A stretch of 64,000 nt of DNA from Megamonas hypermegale (GCA_002314325.1 DCFC01000032.1:11325-75324); one strand, 5' to 3'; shown: positions 43,702-52,968, counted from the stretch's first letter. Numbers and translations: made by a program. The notes: a model not told the origin generated them from the sequence alone.

Positions 43702-45003
43702 ATGGCTCGTTCTATAGCGGAAATTGAACACAGTACTGTCAGAAAAGTTTCAAAACGCTTAATTCCGTTTCTATTCCTTTGTTTCGCAATTTCAATTTTG
43801 GACAGACTCAATATCTCGTTTGCAGCATTGCAGATGAATGAAACGCTTAATTTTTCCAATGAAGTTTACGGTCTCGGTGCAGGTATTTTCTTTATCGGTT
43901 ATTTTCTGTTGGAAGTACCGGGCGGTGCTTTGATGACGAAGTTCGGCGCGAGAAAATGGATTTCCCGCATCATGATTTCCTGGGGTATCATCTCCGGTCT
44001 TACGGCATTCGTTACGACTCCGGCGCAGTTTTATGCTGTTCGCTTTGCACTCGGTGTAGCGGAAGCCTCCTTCTTCCCGTGCATGGCGTGGTATCTCAGC
44101 CAGTGGTATCAGACGAAACATCATGCCAGAGCACTCGCCGGTTTCATGGCGGCAATCCCGGCGGCATCAGCGCTCGGTTCGCCGATTTCCGGTTATCTGC
44201 TCACTTTGGATTTATGGGGCTTTCACGGCTGGCAGAACCTGTTTATTTTAGAAGCAATTCCGTCCGTCATCTTAGGTGTTATTACGTATTTCTATCTCAC
44301 GGATAAAATTGATGATGCCAAATGGCTGGAAGCTGATGAAAAAGATTGGCTCAAAAAAGTTCTGGCCAGAGAAGAAGCGATTAAACGTAAAAAGAAATCC
44401 ATCACTTTCATGCAGGCTTTAAAAGAACGCGATGTATTAATTCTGGCATGCGCATATTTCTGCTGGATGGCAGGTTACTACGGTGTAATCATGTTCTTGC
44501 CTACATTAATTCACAGCCTGTCCAGCTCTATGGGAACAAGCATGCTCGGCTGGCTTATCGGTTTCATGTATTTACTGGCGGCTATCACTATGGTTTCTGT
44601 CGGCAGAAGTTCGGATAAAAGACAGGAACGCCGCTTCCATGTGGCAACTTCTCTCATTGTTTCGGCTATCGGTCTCGTTATTTCCGTATACGTGGCGGAA
44701 ATTAATACGATACTTGCTATCGTTATTTACACTATCAGCTTGTGCGGTGCATACGGCGCATACACTCCGTTCTGGGCAATTCCTCCATCCTATTTATCGG
44801 GCAGCGCTGTAGCAGCAGGTATCGCGCTTATAAACAGTGTCGGCAATCTGGGCGGTTTCTTCGGTCCGTACATCTTAGGCGCTCTGTCTTCTTCGACCGG
44901 TTCGTATACAACGGGTATCTTTGCATTGGCCGGATTTATGATTTTAAGCAGTTTAATTGTAATATTTGTCATTAAGCAGACAGGTAAAGTTGTTAATTCG
45001 TGA
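43702..45003 (+). CDS. MFS transporter of the anion:cation symporter (ACS) family
   Basis: 433 residues, 12 helices. ISILDRLNISFAALQMNETLNFSNEVYGLGAGIFFIGYFLLEVPGGALMTKFGARKWISRIMISWG is the ACS signature shared by TtuB (tartrate), GudP (glucarate) and phthalate transporters. A central charged loop (EEAIKRKKKS) joins the halves. It probably brings in the carboxylated substrate of this cluster. AGGAGG precedes the ATG. Confidence 0.92.
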   Translation: MARSIAEIEHSTVRKVSKRLIPFLFLCFAISILDRLNISFAALQMNETLNFSNEVYGLGAGIFFIGYFLLEVPGGALMTKFGARKWISRIMISWGIISGLTAFVTTPAQFYAVRFALGVAEASFFPCMAWYLSQWYQTKHHARALAGFMAAIPAASALGSPISGYLLTLDLWGFHGWQNLFILEAIPSVILGVITYFYLTDKIDDAKWLEADEKDWLKKVLAREEAIKRKKKSITFMQALKERDVLILACAYFCWMAGYYGVIMFLPTLIHSLSSSMGTSMLGWLIGFMYLLAAITMVSVGRSSDKRQERRFHVATSLIVSAIGLVISVYVAEINTILAIVIYTISLCGAYGAYTPFWAIPPSYLSGSAVAAGIALINSVGNLGGFFGPYILGALSSSTGSYTTGIFALAGFMILSSLIVIFVIKQTGKVVNS

Positions 45004-45043
45004 TAATTTTTGCATTAAAATTTAAAATGCGGGAGGCTTTAAC

Positions 45044-45931
45044 ATGAAGATCGGATTTATCGGACTAGGAATTATGGGCAAACCAATGAGCAGAAATCTG
45101 CTGAAGGCAGGTTTTGAGCTCATAGTATATGATATAGATGAAACAGCTGTAAAAATTATCGAAAAAGCCGGTGCCAAGCCGGCTTCCTCCCCGAAAGAAG
45201 TCGCGCAAAACAGCGATGTTATAATAACGATGCTTCCCAAAGCTTCGATCGGAAAATCCGTGCTTGAAGATGAAAACGGTATTTTGGCCGGTATAAAAGA
45301 AAATTCTGTAGTTATTGACATGAGTTCCGTTTCGCCGGTAGCGTCAAAAGAGTTTGCGCAGCTGATGGAAGCGAAAAAATGTAAGTTCCTCGATGCTCCT
45401 GTAAGCGGCGGAGAAATAGGTGCGGTAAATGCTACAATGGCAATCATGATTGGCGGAGATGAGGCCGTTGTGGAAAGAGTCCGTCCTATTTTGGAAGCTT
45501 TGGGAAAATCTATTACAGTAGTTGGTCCTAACGGCAGCGGTTCCGTTGCCAAACTTGCCAATCAGATTATGGTGAATTTGAATATAGCGGCGGTGGCGGA
45601 AGCGCTGGTGCTGGCAACAAAAGCGGGAGCCGACCCGAAAAAAGTGTTTGAAGCGGTGCGCGGCGGCTTTGCGGGCAGTGCGGTTTTGGAAGAAAAAGCC
45701 CCGATGATGTATTCGCGCAATTTTAAAGCGGGCGGGCCGATTTACATCAATCTGAAAGATATTACCAATGTTGTGGCTACGGCTGATGAACTTGATGTTC
45801 CGCTTATCTTGACACCGCAGCTCAAAGAAATAATGATTTCGCTGAAAGCAACGGGTCATAATAATGACGACCACAGCAGTATTGTTCAATTTTATGAAAA
45901 AATTGCCGGTGTAACGGTAAAAGCAAAATAA
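45044..45931 (+). CDS. Beta-hydroxyacid dehydrogenase (tartronate semialdehyde reductase/3-hydroxyisobutyrate dehydrogenase family)
   Basis: 295 residues. NAD(P) loop GFIGLGIMGKPMSRNLLKAGF, substrate loop DAPVSGGEIGA, and the catalytic Lys in GSVAKLANQIMVNLNIAAVAEAL. In sugar-acid pathways this family reduces tartronate semialdehyde to glycerate (GarR/GlxR). Together with an ACS transporter, transketolase and SDR it may remove a short semialdehyde released in the pathway (inference). GGGAGG lies upstream of the ATG. Confidence 0.9.
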   Translation: MKIGFIGLGIMGKPMSRNLLKAGFELIVYDIDETAVKIIEKAGAKPASSPKEVAQNSDVIITMLPKASIGKSVLEDENGILAGIKENSVVIDMSSVSPVASKEFAQLMEAKKCKFLDAPVSGGEIGAVNATMAIMIGGDEAVVERVRPILEALGKSITVVGPNGSGSVAKLANQIMVNLNIAAVAEALVLATKAGADPKKVFEAVRGGFAGSAVLEEKAPMMYSRNFKAGGPIYINLKDITNVVATADELDVPLILTPQLKEIMISLKATGHNNDDHSSIVQFYEKIAGVTVKAK

Positions 45932-45933
45932 AT

Positions 45934-45970
45934 AAAAAAAGGAATTGTCGTAAATGGCAATTCCTTTTTT
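45934..45970 (+). terminator. Intrinsic terminator after the hydroxyacid dehydrogenase
   Basis: AAAAAAGGAATTG and CAATTCCTTTTTT pair around a short loop; works in both directions. Confidence 0.88.
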
Positions 45971-45980
45971 ATTTTAGATG

Positions 45981-46028
45981 ATTTTATGTGCATTTTTCTC
46001 TAAATCTAGAGAAGAATGCACATAAAAT
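45981..46028. terminator. Strong hairpin downstream of the FadR-type gene
   Basis: Arms of 21 bases starting ATTTTATGTGCATT pair with one mismatch around a 6-base loop. It follows the regulator's stop codon on the minus strand and may protect or end that transcript, although no T-run follows directly. Confidence 0.6.
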
Positions 46029-46045
46029 ATAATGGAAATGAAAAA

Positions 46046-46741
46046 TCATTCTTTGGCAAAAGAATCAATGAGTGTAGCTTCAACCGTATCATATACGCGG
46101 AGAATATCGCGCTGTTCAATCAAGTCGACGATAGCATAATGATTTTTGAGGCATAAATCAATGCCGCCTTCTTTTTGCAGTACTTTTTTTATTGACGGTT
46201 CAAACATTAAAACGAGCGTTTCGAGGATTGAGGTTATCAATTTATTATGTACGCATTTGGCAATGGCGAGATGAAACTGCATATCGAGTTTTATCAGATT
46301 TTCGACGGAACCCTGTTCCGATTTGGCTACGCGGTTTGTTTCATCGACTAAATCGCGGATGGTTTTGATTTCTTCTGGCGAAGCCTTCTGTATGGCCATG
46401 ATGACAACGATGGATTCTACCATCACGCGCAGCTCGAAAACATCGGTCGTATTTTTCGGGTCGAGTATCAAGCGGAAAATGAGCGGATTGAATACTTCGT
46501 GCGAGATAGTATCCTGCAAAAACGTTCCCTGACCGCGTTTCGTTTTTACTACGCCCATAGCGTTTAAGACGCGGATAGCTTCGCGCAGAGAATTTCTGCC
46601 GACGCCGAGCTGTTCGCACAGCTCCGCTTCAGACGGAAGCTTGTCGCCGGGCTTGAAATCGCCTTCGATAATAGCCTGCGAGAGCTGTGTAATAATTTCA
46701 TTTACTAAGGTATCCGAATTACCTATTTTAGCTAATCCCAT
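46046..46741 (-). CDS. FadR-subfamily GntR transcriptional regulator
   Basis: 231 residues from ATG 46741, preceded by GGTGA; an in-frame start at 46816 lacks a ribosome site. Winged helix-turn-helix at about 10-75 (IIEGDFKPGDKLPSEAELCEQLGVGRNSLREAIRVLNAMGVVKTKRGQGTFL) and an all-helical FCD effector domain with metal-ligand motifs KLDMQFHLAIA and HNKLI. FCD regulators typically respond to sugar acids or organic acids. It lies convergent to the transketolase module and probably represses the promoter at 40.9 kb. Confidence 0.9.
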   Translation of the reverse strand: MGLAKIGNSDTLVNEIITQLSQAIIEGDFKPGDKLPSEAELCEQLGVGRNSLREAIRVLNAMGVVKTKRGQGTFLQDTISHEVFNPLIFRLILDPKNTTDVFELRVMVESIVVIMAIQKASPEEIKTIRDLVDETNRVAKSEQGSVENLIKLDMQFHLAIAKCVHNKLITSILETLVLMFEPSIKKVLQKEGGIDLCLKNHYAIVDLIEQRDILRVYDTVEATLIDSFAKE

Positions 46742-46836
46742 AATTTCACCAACTAACAAATTATTTATTTTACATAGTGAACAGATGTCATGCCGTTTGA
46801 TTTTGCTTAAGCACAATATCTATTATATATACCCAC

Positions 46837-46957
46837 TGTGCCAGTTAAATTCCTAAAGCAGTATAATACTTTATATTTAGTGAGGTTAAGTGACAACAGG
46901 CAGCGAATATAAAGTATTACACTGCTTGTTATAGGCTTAATGTTTTACTCGCACAAC
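46837..46957 (-). repeat. MITE-like palindromic element, copy R6 (inverted)
   Basis: Same element in reverse orientation: loop AGTGAGGTTAAGTGACAAC, stem AGCAGTATAATACTTTATATT, ends CTGTGCCAGT and ACTCGCACAA. It is flanked by a perfect 11-bp direct repeat TATTATATATA (46822-46832 and 46962-46972), the clearest target-site duplication in the window. It occupies much of the gap between the FadR-type gene and the arn operon. Confidence 0.88.
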
Positions 46958-47046
46958 AAGTATTATATATATTATAATACGCTTTACTGTGATTTATAAT
47001 ATTATTTTAAGCTAAACAGCAAATAAATTCTATATGTATGATGATT

Positions 47047-47084
47047 TTTCAGGAATTTTTCAGTTAAAAAAGATAATATTTCAG
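47047..47084 (+). promoter_or_regulatory. Direct-repeat promoter of the arn operon
   Basis: TTTCAG at 47047, 47058 and 47079 (spacings 11 and 21) with TAATAT at 47074-47079, exactly the layout at 37578-37615. A second, more distal-free promoter lies downstream: TTGTAG (47132-47137), 17 bp, TATAAT (47155-47160). The first is probably inducible and the second constitutive (inference). Confidence 0.65.
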
Positions 47085-47203
47085 TTACTTAGTTGATTTG
47101 TCGAAGCAGTATAATAAATGATATTTCTTAATTGTAGACGGCAGAATAAAATAGTATAATTATAGCGTTTGTTGTTTTATTTTGCTGATAAAGGAGGATT
47201 TTT

Positions 47204-48853
47204 TTGCGAGATTTTATTTTGCGCAATAAGGGTTTCGTCATCGGCTTATTCATTTTAGCCGTTTTCTATCTGTATCTGGCTCATCTGGGAGCGTATCATC
47301 TCATGGACCCGGATGAGGGAAGATATCATGAAATTCCGCGTGAAATGCTCATGACGGGAGATTTCATCACGCCGCATTTAAACGGAGTGGAGTATTTTGA
47401 AAAACCGGTGTTGCAATACTGGGCGACAGCCGCCATAATGAAAATTTTCGGCGTAACGGAATTTGCGGGGCGCATTTTTCCGGCTCTGTCCGCTATCGGC
47501 TGTGTGGGGCTGACGTTTGCACTCGGCTCGATGATGTTTTCACGCCGTACGGGATTTTTGGCTGCTGCCGTTCTGGCGACTTCATGCTTAAATCTTATCG
47601 TTGCTTCCATTAATATTCTGGATATGGCGCTCACGTTTTTTATGACGGGCTGTATGGTGTCTTTTTATGCGTTTGAAAAAACGGCGAAGAAGAAGTATCT
47701 GCTGCTGTTTTACATAGCTATGGGTCTGGGCGTATTGACGAAAGGCCTTGTCGCTATAATTCTGCCGCTGGGAATTTTATTCTGGTATGCGATGCTGACA
47801 CGGCGGCCGCGTCTGTTCTTACAGCTGTTTTATCTGCCGGGGATACTGGCTTTTCTGATTGTCACCGTGCCGTGGTTTTATCTTGTCTGCCAGGCTAATC
47901 CCGATTTTTTCTATTTCTTTTTCGTGCGGGAGCATTTTCTGCGTTTTACAACGAAGATGCACGACCGGTTCCAGCCGTGGTGGTTTTTCATTCCGTTCGT
48001 ATTTATCGGTATGCTGCCGTGGACGGGCTTTCTGTTTTCGCTGTTCAGCAAGAAGGGAATTATCCGCAAGAGTGTATCTGAGCGAAGCCGTTTTGATATA
48101 ATTTATCTGCTCGTATGGTTTTTCGTCATTTTCGTTTTCTACTCAATTTCCGATTCCAAACTTGTACCGTACATCATGCCGTGCTGGATGCCGATGGCAG
48201 TTTTGATTGCGGCTTCCATTGAACGGTTTGAACAGGAAAATTCATGGCTGTGCCACAGTTTTTTGATAAACTGCGTACTGTGCCTTGCTTTCGTCTTTGC
48301 GCTCGTCGGCTATGTGTTCATGTCCAATTATCTGACGATTGACGAATTCATTGCTGAAGGCGGTATGTTGACGGCGGCATTGTTTATCGGTACACTGACA
48401 GCTATTATCGTATGGCGCAAAACGAGGGATTTTTGCGCTGCGGCTGCTATGCTGTGCATAATGGGCTTTTTCTTCGGGCTCGGTCTGCATGACGTGCAAA
48501 AGCAGATACACAACAATCAGTCGGCTTATTATGTGAGTCAGCGGATAAATGAATTAAATCCGAAAGACAGTCTGATTGTAAATTACGGCGAGTTTTATCA
48601 CGGCACGGTCTACTACACAGACCAGCGCGTGGCTCTGGCTGACTTTAAGGGCGAGCTGGAATTCGGCCTGTCGCATCCGTCCGGCGAAGGCTGGTACTAT
48701 ACGGGCGAAGAGCTCAATGATTTGTGGAACGGTCCAAAGCGTATTATAATTGTAGTTAAAGACCGTTATAAAGATAAATGTCTTAGTATATTAACTACTC
48801 CAGCGAAACAGACAATCACTGAAGGAGCGTATACTGTACTGATTAATAAATAG
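47204..48853 (+). CDS. arnT: ArnT aminoarabinose transferase, operon copy
   Basis: 549 residues with about 12 helices. The start is TTG 47204, supported by AAGGAGG six bases upstream. Conserved LMDPDEGRYHEIPREMLMTGDFITPHLNGVEYFEKPVLQYW carries the acidic pair; FFVREHFLRFTTKMHDRFQPWWFF and SDSKLVPYIMPCW match ArnT. It acts on the outer face of the inner membrane, attaching L-Ara4N to lipid A, which lowers net negative charge and in enteric bacteria gives polymyxin resistance. It leads the operon arnT-B-C-A-A-D, whereas enteric operons start with arnB. Confidence 0.93.
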   Translation: MRDFILRNKGFVIGLFILAVFYLYLAHLGAYHLMDPDEGRYHEIPREMLMTGDFITPHLNGVEYFEKPVLQYWATAAIMKIFGVTEFAGRIFPALSAIGCVGLTFALGSMMFSRRTGFLAAAVLATSCLNLIVASINILDMALTFFMTGCMVSFYAFEKTAKKKYLLLFYIAMGLGVLTKGLVAIILPLGILFWYAMLTRRPRLFLQLFYLPGILAFLIVTVPWFYLVCQANPDFFYFFFVREHFLRFTTKMHDRFQPWWFFIPFVFIGMLPWTGFLFSLFSKKGIIRKSVSERSRFDIIYLLVWFFVIFVFYSISDSKLVPYIMPCWMPMAVLIAASIERFEQENSWLCHSFLINCVLCLAFVFALVGYVFMSNYLTIDEFIAEGGMLTAALFIGTLTAIIVWRKTRDFCAAAAMLCIMGFFFGLGLHDVQKQIHNNQSAYYVSQRINELNPKDSLIVNYGEFYHGTVYYTDQRVALADFKGELEFGLSHPSGEGWYYTGEELNDLWNGPKRIIIVVKDRYKDKCLSILTTPAKQTITEGAYTVLINK

Positions 48854-48871
48854 AATTTGGAGGAGTATATA

Positions 48872-50038
48872 ATGCGTAAAGAATTTTTACCTTTTGCCAA
48901 ACCGCTGGTAAGCGAAACGGCGATTGCTGATGTTGCCGACTCCATTCGCAAGGGCTGGATGGCAATGGGACCGAAAACAGTTGATTTTGAAAATAAATTT
49001 GCTTCGTATACGGGAGCGAAATTCGCCGTGTCTGTAAATTCGGCGACGGCAGGACTGCATTTAGCCGTTATGGCGCTGATAAAGCCGGGCGATGAAGTAA
49101 TCACGACAGCAATGACGTTTGCCAGCACGGTAAATGCTATAATCTACGCAGGCGGCAAACCGGTATTGGTGGATATCGACCCGCATACGTTCAATATAGA
49201 TATAAATGCTGTGGAAAAAGCGATTACCCCGCAGACGAAAGCGATTATCCCGGTTCATTTTGCCGGCCGTCCGTGCGATATGGATGCACTGGAAGCGCTG
49301 GCTGCCAAATACAATCTCGGCATTATCGAAGATGCGGCGCATGCGCTCGGTGCTGAGTATAAAGGCAGAAAAATCGGTGCCGGACGCGGTAAAAATCATA
49401 TTGCCGTATTCAGCTTCCATCCGACAAAAAATATCACGACGGGTGAGGGCGGCATGGTATGCACAGATGACGAAGATGCAGCGGAAATCATGTCCATGCA
49501 GCGTCAGAATGGCATGAGCAAAGGTGCATGGAACCGCTATCAGGCAAACGGCAAAGCGCATTACGACATCTTCAAGCCGGGTCTTAAATATCAGATGATG
49601 GATATTCAGGCTGCTATCGGACGCGACCAGCTCACTCATCTGGAGGATTTCAACAATCGCCGTCGTGAAATCGTGGCGCGTTATCAGAAAGAACTGGCCG
49701 ATGTGAAAGGCTTAATTTTGCCGCCGGAAATTGAAGCGGGCAATGTTCATTCATGGCATATCTATACGCCGCTTATTGATATTGATACGCTCGGCTTCAG
49801 CCGTGATGAATTCATGGCGCAGATGAGCGCGCGCAATATCGGTACGGCATACCATTATCAGGCGCTGCATCTGTTTACCTGCTACGGCGAAATTACAGGG
49901 CTTAAAGCAGGCGACCTGCCGAATGCCGAATACGTATCGGAACGCATTGTTTCTCTGCCTCTGTTCCCGGCTATGACGGATGAAGACGTGACGGACGTAA
50001 TCGAAGCGATAAAAGAAATCTGTGGAACGAAAGGCTGA
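48872..50038 (+). CDS. arnB: UDP-Ara4O aminotransferase
   Basis: 388 residues from ATG 48872, which has GGAGG upstream; an in-frame TTG at 48857 overlaps that site. PLP-dependent DegT/DnrJ/EryC1 family: VNSATAGLHLAVMAL, IPVHFAGRPCDM, EDAAHALGAEY, and the PLP lysine K186 in FSFHPTKNITTGEGGM. It converts UDP-4-keto-arabinose to UDP-Ara4N with glutamate. Its position between arnT and arnC supports ArnB over other sugar aminotransferases. Confidence 0.94.
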   Translation: MRKEFLPFAKPLVSETAIADVADSIRKGWMAMGPKTVDFENKFASYTGAKFAVSVNSATAGLHLAVMALIKPGDEVITTAMTFASTVNAIIYAGGKPVLVDIDPHTFNIDINAVEKAITPQTKAIIPVHFAGRPCDMDALEALAAKYNLGIIEDAAHALGAEYKGRKIGAGRGKNHIAVFSFHPTKNITTGEGGMVCTDDEDAAEIMSMQRQNGMSKGAWNRYQANGKAHYDIFKPGLKYQMMDIQAAIGRDQLTHLEDFNNRRREIVARYQKELADVKGLILPPEIEAGNVHSWHIYTPLIDIDTLGFSRDEFMAQMSARNIGTAYHYQALHLFTCYGEITGLKAGDLPNAEYVSERIVSLPLFPAMTDEDVTDVIEAIKEICGTKG

Positions 50039-50048
50039 TTGGAGAAAA

Positions 50049-50993
50049 ATGGCTAGTCCTGAAATTTCAATTGTAATTCCCGTATATAATGAGGAAGAAT
50101 CGCTGCCGCAGCTGTTCAAGGAATTATATCCCGTGATGGAGAATTTGCACCGCAGTTTTGAAATAATTTTCATCAATGACGGCAGCCGCGACAAATCGTT
50201 TGCCATGCTGTACGATTTTCAGCAGAAGCATGAAAAAACGGTGCGTGTCATTGATTTAAACGGTAATTTCGGTCAGCATATGGCGATAACTTCCGGTTTT
50301 GCCAATGTGCGCGGTCAGTACGTCATTACGCTCGACGCGGATTTGCAGAACCCGCCGGAGGAAATTCCGAAGATAATCGCGAAAATGGACGAAGGATATG
50401 ATGTCATTGGCACGTGCCGCCAGAACCGCCATGACCCGCTGTTTCGCAAGGTGGCTTCCCGTCTGGTCAATAAGGCAACCAACCGTATCAGCGGGCTGAA
50501 AATCAATGATTACGGTTGTATGCTGCGCGGCTACAGCCGCCGTATTGTGGATATAATCGTGCAGAGCAGAGAGAGCACGACATTCATTCCGGCGCTTGGA
50601 CAGAAATTTGCCGTAAATCCGATTGAAATTCCCGTAAGCCACCGCGAACGTGAATTCGGCGAGTCGAAATACAGCTTTTTCCGTCTGCTCCGCTTGAATT
50701 TTGACCTCATGACGAGTTTTTCGATTGCACCGCTGCAAATGGTGACAATGAGCGGCATGGCGATATCAATTTTGAGTTTCATCTTTTTCATCTATATGAT
50801 GCTGCGCCGCATTATTGTCGGTTCAGAAGCCGACGGTGTATTTACTTTGCTTGCCGTGAACTTCTTCCTGTTCGGCATCACGATTATGGCGCTGGGCGTC
50901 ATCGGCGAATATACGGGGCGCATATATAAACAGATACAGCAGCGGCCGCATTATATAATCCGCCATATTTATGAGGAGAAAGAAAATGAATAG
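50049..50993 (+). CDS. arnC: Undecaprenyl-phosphate 4-deoxy-4-formamido-L-arabinose transferase
   Basis: 314 residues from ATG 50049. GT2 domain with ISIVIPVYNEEESLPQLF and the metal motif LDADLQNPPEEI; the acceptor-loop sequence HREREFGESKYSFFRLLRLNFDLMTSFS is typical of ArnC/DPM-like enzymes. Two C-terminal membrane helices (about 235-255 and 270-295) anchor it at the inner face of the membrane. It transfers Ara4-formyl-N to undecaprenyl phosphate. The 3' end overlaps the next gene by 8 nt. Confidence 0.94.
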   Translation: MASPEISIVIPVYNEEESLPQLFKELYPVMENLHRSFEIIFINDGSRDKSFAMLYDFQQKHEKTVRVIDLNGNFGQHMAITSGFANVRGQYVITLDADLQNPPEEIPKIIAKMDEGYDVIGTCRQNRHDPLFRKVASRLVNKATNRISGLKINDYGCMLRGYSRRIVDIIVQSRESTTFIPALGQKFAVNPIEIPVSHREREFGESKYSFFRLLRLNFDLMTSFSIAPLQMVTMSGMAISILSFIFFIYMMLRRIIVGSEADGVFTLLAVNFFLFGITIMALGVIGEYTGRIYKQIQQRPHYIIRHIYEEKENE

Positions 50994-51906
50994 ACCGCGC
51001 ATAGTTGTATTTGCCTACAGCGAGCCGGGTTATACGTGCCTGAAGGAGCTGATTGCGCAGAAAGCGAATATCGTCGCCGTGTATACGCATCAGGATGACC
51101 CGGAAGAGGAAATATGGTTTCACTCCGTGTACGATTTGGCGAAGGAAAATAATATTCCTGTATTTCGACCGAAAAAAATCGACGCGGATACAGCCGAATA
51201 TATAAAAAATCTGCGGCCGGAGCTTATATTTTCGTTTTATTTCCGCCGCCTGATACCGAATGATATAATTTTAATGCCGCGGCTCGGTTCATATAATCTG
51301 CACGGCGCACTGCTACCGAAGTACCGCGGGCAGACCTGCGTAAACTGGGCTGTAGTGAACGGTGAAAAACGCACCGGCGCAACGCTGCACCTAATGACGG
51401 AAAAGGCCGATGAAGGCGATATCGTCGACCAGCGCGGTTTTGACATCGCCTTTACAGATACGGCAATCGACGTATTCAAAAAAGTAAGCGTTATGGCGGC
51501 GCAGATTGTACGCGATAATCTGGCGGCGTTGGAAACGGGAATGGCAAAACTCACGCCGCAGGATAACAGTAAGGCGACGAAATTCGGCAGACGCAGACCA
51601 AAAGACGGACTGCTCGATTTTAATAAAGACGCAGTGAGTCTGTACAATCTCATTCGCGGCGTAACGCATCCGTTCCCCGGCGCATTTACTTTTGTCGGTG
51701 CCCGCAAGCTTTTCGTCTGGTGGGCAAAGCCGGTGGAAGGTGAAGGTAAACCGGGCGAAATCGTTTCAGCGCAGCCGCTTTGCGTCGGGACGAAAAACGG
51801 TCTGTTGCAGCTTGAACGGCTGCAGTGGGAAAACGAAGCGGAAATGAATGGTGACCGTTTTGCGGCCGAACTGCCAATCGGCACGAAATTTAGTACGAAT
51901 GATTAA
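50986..51906 (+). CDS. arnA: UDP-Ara4N formyltransferase (separate ArnA N-terminal half)
   Basis: 306 residues from ATG 50986 (GAGGAG upstream). Formyl-transferase fold with the conserved N-x-H and Asp: SYNLHGALLPKYRGQTCVNWAVVNGE and TEKADEGDIVDQ. The C-terminal subdomain (about 200-300) is OB-like, as in ArnA and Fmt. In E. coli this is the first half of bifunctional ArnA; here the decarboxylase is a separate gene 27 bases downstream. It uses 10-formyltetrahydrofolate. Confidence 0.92.
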   Translation: MNRPRIVVFAYSEPGYTCLKELIAQKANIVAVYTHQDDPEEEIWFHSVYDLAKENNIPVFRPKKIDADTAEYIKNLRPELIFSFYFRRLIPNDIILMPRLGSYNLHGALLPKYRGQTCVNWAVVNGEKRTGATLHLMTEKADEGDIVDQRGFDIAFTDTAIDVFKKVSVMAAQIVRDNLAALETGMAKLTPQDNSKATKFGRRRPKDGLLDFNKDAVSLYNLIRGVTHPFPGAFTFVGARKLFVWWAKPVEGEGKPGEIVSAQPLCVGTKNGLLQLERLQWENEAEMNGDRFAAELPIGTKFSTND

Positions 51907-51933
51907 ATTAATGGAAAGAAGAGGCTTTAACAG

Positions 51934-52962
51934 ATGAAGATTTTTGTTACCGGAGTCAACGGTTTTATCGGTTCGCATTTTCTGGAAATGGCTCTTGCTA
52001 AAACTGACTGGGAAATTCAGGGCTTTGATTTGAGCGACAGCAATATAAAACAGTTTCTTGCCAATCCGCGTTTTCAGATGAAGACGGGCGATATTTTTAA
52101 AGAAGAAGATTGGCTGTATCAGCAGATTAAACAGTGCGACGTGCTGCTGCCGCTTATCGGCATTGCCCGTCCTGCCTATTATATAGAAAAACCGTTCTGG
52201 ACTTTTGAACTGGATTTTGAACAGAATTTGAAACTGGTGAAAAAATGCGCTGAATATGGTAAACGCGTTATTTTCCCGTCCACTTCGGAAGTTTACGGTA
52301 TACCGGATCCGAACAACAATATCATGGACGAAGACAAGAGCAATCTGACGCTCGGTCCTATTTCACAGAGCCGCTGGATATACAGCTGCAGTAAGCAGAT
52401 GATGGACAGAGTCATTTTCGCACTCGGTCAGGAACGCGGGCTGAAATTTTCGCTGTTCCGTCCGTTCAACTGGGTCGGTCCGCGTCTTGACAGTTTCAAA
52501 GAGGCGGCTGAGCACAAAGGACGCACGATTACGCAGTTTATCTATGATGTATTGTATACAGGTAAAATCACGCTCGTAAACGGCGGTATGCAGCGCCGCA
52601 GCTTCACGTGGGTCGGCGACGGTGTGGAAGCGCTTATCGCCATCATCAATAATAAGGATAATCAGGCGGAAGGTCAGATTTTCAACATCGGCAATCCGGC
52701 AAACAATTACTCCATTAAGGAAATGGCGCAAATCGTCGTGGATGAAATGAAGAAATTCCCGTGCTTTAGAGAAAAAGCGGAAAAGGTGGAATTTGTCATT
52801 GAAAATTCCGACAGCTATTACGGTAAAAATTACGCCGATGTACAGGACAGACTGCCGTCCGTGAAAAAACTGGAAGAACGTCTCGGTTGGAAACCGAAAA
52901 CGACGTTGCAGGATGCGATTTACTACACTTTACAGTGGTACGAAAAAGAACTGAATAAATAA
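51934..52962 (+). CDS. arnA: UDP-glucuronate decarboxylase (separate ArnA C-terminal half)
   Basis: 342 residues, extended SDR fold with VTGVNGFIGSHFLEMAL. The Ser-Glu pair of ArnA is present in PSTSEVYG, Tyr/Lys in RWIYSCSKQMMDRVI, and the conserved Arg pair in QRRSFTWVGDGVEAL. These residues distinguish ArnA decarboxylase, which gives UDP-4-keto-arabinose, from UDP-xylose synthase. It is the first committed step of Ara4N synthesis. A hairpin terminator follows before arnD. Confidence 0.92.
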   Translation: MKIFVTGVNGFIGSHFLEMALAKTDWEIQGFDLSDSNIKQFLANPRFQMKTGDIFKEEDWLYQQIKQCDVLLPLIGIARPAYYIEKPFWTFELDFEQNLKLVKKCAEYGKRVIFPSTSEVYGIPDPNNNIMDEDKSNLTLGPISQSRWIYSCSKQMMDRVIFALGQERGLKFSLFRPFNWVGPRLDSFKEAAEHKGRTITQFIYDVLYTGKITLVNGGMQRRSFTWVGDGVEALIAIINNKDNQAEGQIFNIGNPANNYSIKEMAQIVVDEMKKFPCFREKAEKVEFVIENSDSYYGKNYADVQDRLPSVKKLEERLGWKPKTTLQDAIYYTLQWYEKELNK

Positions 52963-52968
52963 AAGACA

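Noticed and set aside
6592-46957. CRISPR array made of the repeated palindromes
   Set aside because: Copies are kilobases apart, in both orientations, with direct repeats at their borders and no spacer-repeat periodicity or cas genes.
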